DNA from: Nitrospinaceae bacterium
GTDB lineage: Bacteria; Nitrospinota; Nitrospinia; Nitrospinales; VA-1
Reading direction: 5' to 3'
DNA: 5,248 bases
Assembly: GCA_016763735.1 (NCBI GenBank)
Contig: JAESTE010000075.1
Span: forward strand, 1 to 5,248
A program made the position numbers and the translations under genes. The notes below the pieces were generated by a model, which saw nothing but the letters and a program-made list of their open reading frames with translations, was not told the origin of the DNA and made no database searches. Below are positions 1 to 4,158 of this stretch, in pieces; positions within the stretch are counted from its first letter, which is position 1; each line of letters begins with the position of its first letter.

Positions 1-155
1 GATCGCCGCGCCGCTTTGCGGCTCGCGAAGACGTGCGGAGGTGTTATGCAAAGCTCTCCCCTGATAGGGGAGACAATACTGATAAACTATAGTAAAAAGC
101 CTACCGATCATTTTTTGCTTTACGGGCACCGACCTATGGGCCCCACGCCGAGTGG
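1..155. other. Unresolved left-edge region, no supported gene
   Basis: The first 50 bases are much richer in G+C than the rest of the window and could be the end of a gene lying to the left. All three forward frames stay open for at least 20 codons from the edge: one to a stop at 62-64, another to a stop at 157-159. One reverse frame is open from an ATG at 111-109 to the edge. None shows a recognisable motif, so no gene is called. The only clear structure is the hairpin at 55-73. Confidence 0.4.
55..73. terminator. GC-rich hairpin, possible terminator lacking a T-tract
   Basis: TCTCCCC (55-61) pairs perfectly with GGGGAGA (67-73) around a 5-nt loop, TGATA. It lies 83 nt past the stop of the minus-strand small acidic gene and could also end a gene entering from the left. 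Neither strand has a T-run directly after the stem, so a classical intrinsic terminator is not proven. It could be a processing or stability element. Confidence 0.35.
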
Positions 156-440
156 TTAGAATTCTTCATCATCAGGGTCGTCGTCTTCCATGGCGGCATC
201 GACTTCGTCTTGTTCTGCTTTATCCATCAACTCTTTAATTCGATCATACCCGGCCGCGAGTTTTTGAATGTTCATCAACATGTTTATGAGCTCTGCGTCC
301 TTACATTCGCGCATTCCGGCGACCAGAGCACCACGTTCATCCTCATCATATTTCTCATCCCATTTGTCAAAAGCTGCCATTATCTTATTTCTGCAGTGAA
401 GTATGTCGTAAAAAAAACTTTGAATCTCAATTTTTGCCAT
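156..440 (-). CDS. Small acidic orphan protein, 94 aa, function unknown
   Basis: I do not recognise this protein. It starts MAKIEIQSFF and is mostly charged and apparently helical, with a middle rich in Lys, Asp and Glu. It ends in a strongly acidic tail, DDDPDDEEF. It has no signal peptide, membrane segment or obvious catalytic motif, so it is probably a soluble cytoplasmic protein. I chose the ATG at 440-438 because a GGA lies 5 nt upstream. An in-frame TTG at 467-465 would add nine residues but sits inside a perfect dyad (459-473), which makes it a poor start. The gene diverges from the DUF1566 gene at 585. The opposite strand is also open here, but that frame gives a Phe/Leu/His-rich sequence without coding character. 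The acidic tail could serve protein-protein contact or nucleic-acid mimicry, but that is only a guess. Confidence 0.7.
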   Translation of the reverse strand: MAKIEIQSFFYDILHCRNKIMAAFDKWDEKYDEDERGALVAGMRECKDAELINMLMNIQKLAAGYDRIKELMDKAEQDEVDAAMEDDDPDDEEF

Positions 441-458
441 AATGTTCCATCCATCAAA

Positions 459-473
459 CCAGGTCAAACCTGG
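459..473. repeat. Perfect 6-bp dyad upstream of the small acidic gene
   Basis: CCAGGT and ACCTGG flank a 3-nt spacer. The dyad ends 18 nt before the ATG of the minus-strand gene, so it probably lies in that gene's 5' leader. On that strand no T-run follows it, so it is not a terminator. It may be an operator half-site pair or an RNA hairpin near the ribosome site. Confidence 0.4.
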
Positions 474-497
474 AAAAAATTAATAAAAAACCTTTGC

Positions 498-526
498 CCT
501 TATAGAAGCCTGATATTATTATAAGG
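498..526. promoter_or_regulatory. Inverted repeat over a possible minus-strand -10 box
   Basis: CCTTATA (498-504) and TATAAGG (520-526) form a 7-bp inverted repeat with a 15-nt spacer. Reading the minus strand, TATAAT occupies 523-518, an exact -10 consensus that could drive the small acidic gene about 70 nt downstream. No good -35 box is seen at 17-nt spacing, and AT-rich DNA gives such matches by chance. The assignment is weak. Confidence 0.3.
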
Positions 527-550
527 TATCTTGTTTTTAAACCCGTAAAT

Positions 551-556
551 TATACT
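551..556 (+). promoter_or_regulatory. Possible -10 box (TATACT) for the DUF1566 gene
   Basis: TATACT matches five of six -10 consensus bases and would place transcription start near 563, giving a leader of about 22 nt before the ATG at 585. A TTGTTT at 531-536 is the nearest -35-like element, but the 14-nt spacer is too short for a typical sigma70 promoter. No Shine-Dalgarno sequence is visible before the ATG. Confidence 0.3.
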
Positions 557-584
557 ACAACATTCCAATCTAAATTAACTCATC

Positions 585-1070
585 ATGGCAAACGAAGAAC
601 GATTTAAAGATAACGAAGACGGCACAATATCGGACGCTCGCTACAACCTTATGTGGATAAAAGAAGACAGCTACCAAATGCGTAAAAAATGGTGCGCATG
701 GAAAGGTGCCAATAATTTTACTGCATGGCTGAACGAACAAAAATTTGCAGGACACGAAGACTGGCGGCTTCCCAAAAGCCAGGAATGCCGGAACCTTTAT
801 GACCACGAAAGTAAGAACTCGGATTTCAATGGAGACATCGTCCATATCGATTTCAAGTTCCCGGAAGGTTGCGGCTCGAACTATTGGTGCCAGGAAGAAA
901 CAGGGATCAATGCGATGGCCTATAATTTTTATAGCGACCGCGCTTACCAGGTTCGCAAAAAAGCCAAAGATGAAGATAATATGTGCTGTCGTGCTGTTCG
1001 CACTGCGGGCCCAGTTGTTAAAAGAAGCGGACGGTTATCCAGCACAGGTAGAACCCGAACGGGACTTTAA
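585..1070 (+). CDS. DUF1566 (Lcl C-terminal domain-like) protein
   Basis: Residues 5-139 match the DUF1566 pattern. A DGTISDARYNLMW opening lies at 12-24, GHEDWRLP at 56-63 (family form G-x-x-DWRLP), YWCQEE at 100-105 (usually YWSST) and CRAVR at 135-139 (usually VRCVR). The domain is found in many bacterial, often surface-linked proteins, and its biochemical role is unknown. No signal peptide or membrane segment is seen, so as read it would be cytoplasmic. Six cysteines (37, 68, 96, 102, 134, 135) are many for 161 residues. The last 16 residues turn basic and Ser/Gly/Thr-rich, unlike the acidic body. Removing one A from each of the A4 runs at 1020-1023 and 1069-1072 would instead give a 175-residue protein with an acidic end (FTEEEE) stopping at 1114. 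The annotated end is therefore doubtful. The start lacks a Shine-Dalgarno but fits the beginning of the domain. Confidence 0.83.
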   Translation: MANEERFKDNEDGTISDARYNLMWIKEDSYQMRKKWCAWKGANNFTAWLNEQKFAGHEDWRLPKSQECRNLYDHESKNSDFNGDIVHIDFKFPEGCGSNYWCQEETGINAMAYNFYSDRAYQVRKKAKDEDNMCCRAVRTAGPVVKRSGRLSSTGRTRTGL

Positions 1071-1114
1071 AATTTAACGAATCCAATCAGGCGTTTACGG
1101 AAGAAGAAGAATAA
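1020..1114 (+). other. Possible displaced C-terminus of the DUF1566 protein
   Basis: Past the A4 run at 1020-1023, the +1 frame reads an acidic, coding-like stretch (KEADGYPAQVEPERDFK). Past the second A4 run at 1069-1072, the next frame reads on through NESNQAFTEEEE to a TAA at 1112-1114. Each step needs one surplus A. The stop at 1114 would lie 18 nt before the alr ATG, a normal intra-operon distance. Sequencing error, gene decay or plain chance remain possible. Confidence 0.45.
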
Positions 1115-1132
1115 TCACCCCACCCTCTCTCT

Positions 1133-1477
1133 ATGGCTCATCATCGAGCAACATTTGCTGAAATAAATTTGAAGGCATTTAAACACAACCTTCAAAACCT
1201 GAAAAAGATCACAGAACCGGCTACCGGTTTAGGTCCGGCTACCGGCATCATGGCTGTTATCAAAGCCGATGCTTACGGACACGGCGCCCTCCCCTGCGCA
1301 AAAGCCGCAGTTGATTCAGGAGTAGACTATCTCGGCGCGGGCATCATCGAAGAAGGAATCGAGCTGAGAGAAAATGGTATCACCAGGCCCATCCTCATCC
1401 TTGGAAGCATCTTTCCCGATGAAGTAGTAGATTTAGTTCGCCATAACCTTGCAACCATTCTATGCACGCCACATTAG
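1133..1477 (+). CDS. alr: Alanine racemase, N-terminal part (frameshifted)
   Basis: This is the first third of a fold-type III, PLP-dependent alanine racemase, which makes D-alanine from L-alanine for peptidoglycan in the cytoplasm. The start MAHHRATFAEINLKAFKHNL matches the usual family opening (AEI-x-L-x-A-x-x-HNL). AVIKADAYGHG carries Lys44, which should form the Schiff base with PLP, and Tyr48. GAGIIEEGIELRENGI and RPILILG are typical barrel strands. The frame ends at a TAG (1475-1477) straight after TILCTPH, where the family continues into the next strand. That continuation is present one frame over (see the C-terminal part). No Shine-Dalgarno precedes the ATG: the 16 nt before it are almost all pyrimidines. 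Residues 30-40 contain a doubled PATG from an 18-bp repeat, making the loop before Lys44 longer than I would expect. As read, this fragment alone cannot be active. Confidence 0.9.
   Translation: MAHHRATFAEINLKAFKHNLQNLKKITEPATGLGPATGIMAVIKADAYGHGALPCAKAAVDSGVDYLGAGIIEEGIELRENGITRPILILGSIFPDEVVDLVRHNLATILCTPH
1217..1245 (+). repeat. Imperfect 18-bp tandem repeat inside alr
   Basis: CCGGCTACCGG occurs at 1217-1227 and again at 1235-1245, an 18-nt period equal to six codons. It encodes PATGLG followed by PATGIM, directly before the PLP-lysine strand. The frame is kept, so it is a small in-frame loop extension rather than damage. Each copy also contains two CCGG palindromes. Confidence 0.7.
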
Positions 1478-2304
1478 CTCAGACACTTGCGAAAGAAGCA
1501 GAGAAGCAGGGAAAAACTGTGAACGTGCATATCAAAGTGGATACGGGAATGAACCGACTCGGAGTTCTTCCTGAAAATCTGTTGTCACTGGTTGAAACCA
1601 TCAGCAACTTGCCGACCTTAAAGTTAGAAGCTTTATCAACCCATTTTTCCTCCGCAGATGATGAAGACACATCCATCACTACGCAGCAAATTGATTTATT
1701 CCAGAAAACACTTACTGAATTACAAAAGGCAGGAGTAACAATGCCACCTCTTACTCATCTAGCCAACACTTCCGCCTTACTCCGGTTTCCCGAGAGCCGA
1801 TCGAAAATGGTACGACCAGGACTTATTCTATACGGAGCCTTACCCTCGCCTGTTTTGAATTCTGTCGTGCAAGATATTTGTCAAAAAGAAAACCTGCAAA
1901 ATTTTCAACCGGTCATGCAGTGGAAAAGCAAAATCATACTCCTAAAACCCGTACAAAAAGGTCAGCCCCTTAGCTATTCCAGAAAACACTTCACTCAAAG
2001 GGACAGCGTCATTGCCACACTCCCCATAGGCTACGCAGATGGGTTGAATAGAAACCTATCGAACAACATGGAAGTTTTGGTTAAAGGCAAACGGGCTCCC
2101 CAGGTCGGAACCATTTGCATGGACATGATACTCATTGATGTCACCGAAGTTCCTGATGTTCAGATGGGAGACGAAGTGGTTATTTTTGGCAAACAGGGTG
2201 AGGAAGAAATTTCAGTAGAAGAGTTGGCGAAGAAAAGTAATACCATTCCTTACGAGATTCTATGCAATGTTGGCAAGCGGGTTCCACGGGTCTATCAAGG
2301 CTGA
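1462..2304 (+). CDS. alr: Alanine racemase, C-terminal part (frameshifted)
   Basis: This holds the rest of the racemase barrel and the C-terminal beta domain. Numbering from the ATG at 1462: KVDTGMNRLG (25-34) has the Lys and Arg pair that in the Geobacillus enzyme are the carbamylated lysine and the substrate-carboxylate arginine. STHF gives His61, and VRPGLILYG gives Arg118 near the PLP nitrogen. LSYSRKHF gives Tyr172, the second catalytic base, though the usual SYG is SYS here. GYADG (190-194), ICMDM (218-222) and NVGKRVPRVY close the protein. The ATG is not a real start: homology begins before it in the frame of the upstream part. Restoring one base near 1474 (for example a third T) joins both parts into one 390-residue protein, a normal length. 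Because all catalytic residues survive and no other stop occurs, sequencing error or a very recent mutation is likelier than an old pseudogene. It converges on pyrD with 3 nt between stops. Confidence 0.92.
   Translation: MHATLAQTLAKEAEKQGKTVNVHIKVDTGMNRLGVLPENLLSLVETISNLPTLKLEALSTHFSSADDEDTSITTQQIDLFQKTLTELQKAGVTMPPLTHLANTSALLRFPESRSKMVRPGLILYGALPSPVLNSVVQDICQKENLQNFQPVMQWKSKIILLKPVQKGQPLSYSRKHFTQRDSVIATLPIGYADGLNRNLSNNMEVLVKGKRAPQVGTICMDMILIDVTEVPDVQMGDEVVIFGKQGEEEISVEELAKKSNTIPYEILCNVGKRVPRVYQG
1466..1477 (+). other. Frameshift site splitting alr
   Basis: The upstream frame reads CTPH then TAG, and the downstream frame reads ATLAQTLAKEAEKQGK. Inserting one base around CCACATTAGC gives a seamless CTPHLAQTLAKEAEK, which fits the family's ordering at this strand. 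The local TT could be a shortened TTT. No slippery heptamer or downstream structure typical of programmed shifting was seen. Confidence 0.85.
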
Positions 2305-2307
2305 TCC

Positions 2308-3219
2308 CTATTCTAATATTTTAAAATCTGCTAATTTTGCAATCTGATTTTGTCGACACCAGTCGCGAATTCCCTGCACAACTTTCACTGTCACTGTCGG
2401 GTCAATAAAGTTTGCAGTACCAATCTGTACCGCTTTAGCTCCTACCATTAAAAACTCTAGAGCATCTTCGCTGTTTGCTATTCCACCTATCCCGATAACA
2501 GGAATCTTTACAGCCCGCACCGTCTGATAGACAAGATTCAGAGCCAGCGGCTTGATGGCCGGCCCCGAAAGCCCTCCTGTCCGGTTTGCCAGGTAGGGTT
2601 TTCCCGATTCGAGGTCGAGTTTCATTCCCACGAAAGTATTGCAAACCGACAGAGCATCTGCACCTGCATCTTCGGCAGCCTTCGCTAGCACAGTTATATC
2701 CGTCACATTCGGAGATAACTTAACGATCAGAAATTTGTTGGTTGCCTTGCGAGTCGATTCCACTACTTGTCGTAACACCGCCGGGTCGGAGCTAAACTGC
2801 AATCCGCCTTCCTCAACGTTGGGACAAGAAACATTCATTTCCAACGCATCAATCCGTTCTTCTTTGGATAAGGCTGAAGCCATTTCCACATATTGCTGAA
2901 CCGTGTCCCCGAAAAAATTTACAATGATTCGTGTCTTATAATTTTTCAGTTGCGGTAGTTTGTCCGACAAAAAAGCCTGTAGGCCAATATTCTCCAGTCC
3001 AATGGCATTGAGCATTCCCGAAGCAGTTTCAATAACACGGGGAACCGGGTTCCCAACTTTTGGCTTGATCGAAAGTCCCTTTGTGGAAAAACCACCCAGG
3101 TCGTTCAAGTCCAAAAAATCCTTGTATTCAAGTCCATAGCCAAACGTGCCTGAAGCAGCGATTACCGGATTGTCGAGAACCAGTTTCCCAAGGTCTACTG
3201 TCAGGTCAATCTTCGCCAT
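2308..3219 (-). CDS. pyrD: Dihydroorotate dehydrogenase, class 1B catalytic subunit
   Basis: This FMN-containing TIM-barrel enzyme oxidises dihydroorotate to orotate in pyrimidine synthesis. Class 1B forms use NAD+ through a PyrK electron-transfer partner and are cytoplasmic. Visible motifs are NPVIAASGTFGYG (17-29), GGFSTKGLS with Lys47, and MLNAIGLEN (69-77). NVSCPNVEEGG (129-139) carries the active-site Cys132, which marks class 1 rather than the serine-type class 2. VKLSPNVTDI includes Lys167, NTFVGMKLD follows at 194-202, then NRTGGLSGPAIKPLAL, and the phosphate-binding IPVIGIGGI and AVQIGTANF strands end the barrel. At 303 residues the protein is full length, with no membrane anchor. 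The ATG at 3219 matches the family start. Only a weak AAGA lies just before it, with no clear Shine-Dalgarno. pyrK, usually beside this gene, is not on either side here. Its stop is 3 nt from that of alr, and it diverges from the SPOR gene. Confidence 0.95.
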   Translation of the reverse strand: MAKIDLTVDLGKLVLDNPVIAASGTFGYGLEYKDFLDLNDLGGFSTKGLSIKPKVGNPVPRVIETASGMLNAIGLENIGLQAFLSDKLPQLKNYKTRIIVNFFGDTVQQYVEMASALSKEERIDALEMNVSCPNVEEGGLQFSSDPAVLRQVVESTRKATNKFLIVKLSPNVTDITVLAKAAEDAGADALSVCNTFVGMKLDLESGKPYLANRTGGLSGPAIKPLALNLVYQTVRAVKIPVIGIGGIANSEDALEFLMVGAKAVQIGTANFIDPTVTVKVVQGIRDWCRQNQIAKLADFKILE

Positions 3220-3225
3220 ATCTTA

Positions 3226-3254
3226 TTGACATTTAAGGGGTTATCAGATATATT
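3226..3254 (+). promoter_or_regulatory. Near-consensus sigma70 promoter of the SPOR gene
   Basis: TTGACA (3226-3231) is a perfect -35 box. It is followed after exactly 17 nt by TATATT (3249-3254), five of six for the -10 box. Transcription should begin near 3261. The -35 box lies only 6 nt beyond the ATG of pyrD on the other strand, so polymerase here could interfere with pyrD expression. It is the best promoter match I found in the window. Confidence 0.75.
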
Positions 3255-3274
3255 TTCTAGTGATGCGGATAGAA

Positions 3275-3293
3275 TTGATGCAAGTTGTATCAA
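3275..3293. promoter_or_regulatory. 19-bp dyad, candidate operator between pyrD and the SPOR gene
   Basis: TTGATGCAAGTTGTATCAA is an odd-centred palindrome whose 9-bp arms match at eight positions. It lies about 14-32 nt past the predicted start of transcription at 3261, a common place for a repressor roadblock. In RNA the mismatch would be a G-U pair, but the loop would be tiny and the stem AT-rich, so a protein-binding DNA site seems likelier than an RNA hairpin. The regulator is unknown. Confidence 0.5.
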
Positions 3294-3348
3294 GATCATA
3301 TCCTAACACCACTATATTTAAAACAACGAATTTTCAACCAAAACTATC

Positions 3349-3353
3349 AGGGG
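3349..3353 (+). promoter_or_regulatory. Shine-Dalgarno AGGGG that decides the SPOR start
   Basis: AGGGG lies 11 nt before the ATG at 3365. The spacing is a little long, but it is the strongest ribosome site between the promoter and the first membrane-protein codons. Confidence 0.5.
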
Positions 3354-3364
3354 CAAGCCCAATC

Positions 3365-4075
3365 ATGATGGACACGAAAGAGCAATCATCTTTTACGGAA
3401 TTCGAACACCTCCCAGAAGAGACCAAAAAATATAACAAACATATCGATGATCTAATTGAAAATGCTGAAATAGAAGCGGAGATGGAAGCGGAAAAGAAAA
3501 TTCGTTCAAAAAATTCTCGAGTTTTTTCAATATCCCTGTTCGGTTTTGGCCTACTAGCCCTGGTATACATGCAAGTAAATGGTCTAAAAACACCCGAAGC
3601 ACCTGCTCCAGTAACTAAGCAGATAGAATCTGCCGAAGACAAGCTTGCGAAACAGGTACCGATTGTCGAAGACGGGAGTTCAAACATTCCTGTCCCCGAA
3701 CTCAAAAATATTGTTGCGCCTGCAGAAATAAAGCTGAAGGAAAAGTCACCATCCACCCGAAAGCCAAAAACTTCTTCCCAAGCTCAGAAGAAGACAATAA
3801 AATCTACCATCAAACCTAAAGCGAAAATTAAAACCATATCTCCAACCAACACTCGCTTTTTTGTACAAACCGGAGCTTTCTCTTCAAAGAAAAACGCCGA
3901 AGTCTCAATGAAAAAATTACAGGCAAAAGGTTTTTCACCATTGACCCATGTTGTGTCGAAAGGCAAAACCAAAACTTATCTTGTACAGCTTGGTGTTTTC
4001 CCAAATAGGGAAAAAGCAAAACTGGCTCAAGAAAAGCTAGCGCGCGCGGGTTACCCTAAAACAATCATCAAGTAA
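3365..4075 (+). CDS. SPOR-domain membrane protein (FtsN/DedD-like layout)
   Basis: The protein is a single-pass inner-membrane protein of about 236 residues. A charged, Glu-rich cytoplasmic tail (1-52) is followed by one membrane helix (about 54-71, SISLFGFGLLALVYMQV). A Pro/Lys/Ser-rich periplasmic linker comes next (KPKTSSQAQKK, IKPKAKIK). A C-terminal SPOR domain fills about the last 75 residues, with its two half-repeats FFVQTGAFSSKKNAEVSMKK and YLVQLGVFPNREKAKLAQEK. SPOR domains bind peptidoglycan strands stripped of side peptides, mostly at the division septum, so a cell-division or wall-remodelling role is inferred. Its family is clear, but orthology to FtsN or DedD is not. The frame is open back to a GTG at 3260, but the promoter puts transcription start at about 3261, so that start is unlikely. 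The tandem ATGs at 3365 and 3368 have an AGGGG upstream. An ATG at 3278 with a weak GGA is an alternative. Confidence 0.87.
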   Translation: MMDTKEQSSFTEFEHLPEETKKYNKHIDDLIENAEIEAEMEAEKKIRSKNSRVFSISLFGFGLLALVYMQVNGLKTPEAPAPVTKQIESAEDKLAKQVPIVEDGSSNIPVPELKNIVAPAEIKLKEKSPSTRKPKTSSQAQKKTIKSTIKPKAKIKTISPTNTRFFVQTGAFSSKKNAEVSMKKLQAKGFSPLTHVVSKGKTKTYLVQLGVFPNREKAKLAQEKLARAGYPKTIIK

Positions 4076-4093
4076 CCAACTGCATTCTTTTCC

Positions 4094-4117
4094 CATCATA
4101 ACGATGATGTTATGATG
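4094..4117 (+). terminator. Perfect 9-bp stem-loop after the SPOR gene, weak terminator
   Basis: CATCATAAC (4094-4102) pairs fully with GTTATGATG (4109-4117) around a 6-nt GATGAT loop. A T-rich but broken tract follows (TGTTTGTGTTTTCTTT, 4124-4139). The stem is only one-third G+C and the T-tract begins 6 nt later, so termination would be inefficient. It may instead let some transcripts run on into the antiporter gene. TATGAT (4111-4116) in the stem also resembles a -10 box, but no -35 box accompanies it. Confidence 0.5.
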
Positions 4118-4142
4118 CCCTCCTGTTTGTGTTTTCTTTCTC

Positions 4143-4148
4143 AAGGGA
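4143..4148 (+). promoter_or_regulatory. Shine-Dalgarno AAGGGA for the antiporter gene
   Basis: AAGGGA lies 10 nt before the TTG at 4159 and supports that unusual start codon. A GTG at 4171 is the next in-frame choice but would cut into the first membrane helix and lies 22 nt from this site. Confidence 0.5.
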
Positions 4149-4158
4149 TTAATAAACT

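Noticed and set aside
1..159. Open forward frame from the left edge ending at TAG 157-159, which would overlap the minus-strand gene's stop
   Set aside because: It spans the GC-rich hairpin, shows no recognisable motif, and two competing frames are also open, so a gene end cannot be supported.
140..160. GCCGAGTGGTT resembles the D-arm of serine or leucine tRNAs
   Set aside because: No acceptor stem, anticodon arm or T-arm follows. The sequence runs straight into the end of the minus-strand gene.
210..524. Forward open frame of about 104 codons over the small acidic gene
   Set aside because: Its product is an irregular Phe/Leu/His-rich sequence with no ribosome site, and it crosses the likely divergent promoters. 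The minus-strand frame has far better protein character.
745..1077. Forward open frame of 110 codons overlapping the DUF1566 gene
   Set aside because: Its first two thirds are a shadow of the DUF1566 frame. Only its tail after 1020 looks coding, and that is better explained as a displaced C-terminus.
1466..1477. Programmed frameshift in alr
   Set aside because: No slippery heptamer, internal Shine-Dalgarno or downstream stem was seen, and alanine racemase is not known to use recoding.
3334..3756. Reverse open frame of 140 codons inside the SPOR gene
   Set aside because: It is a Ser/Phe-rich shadow frame opposite a clear SPOR-domain membrane protein and has no motif.
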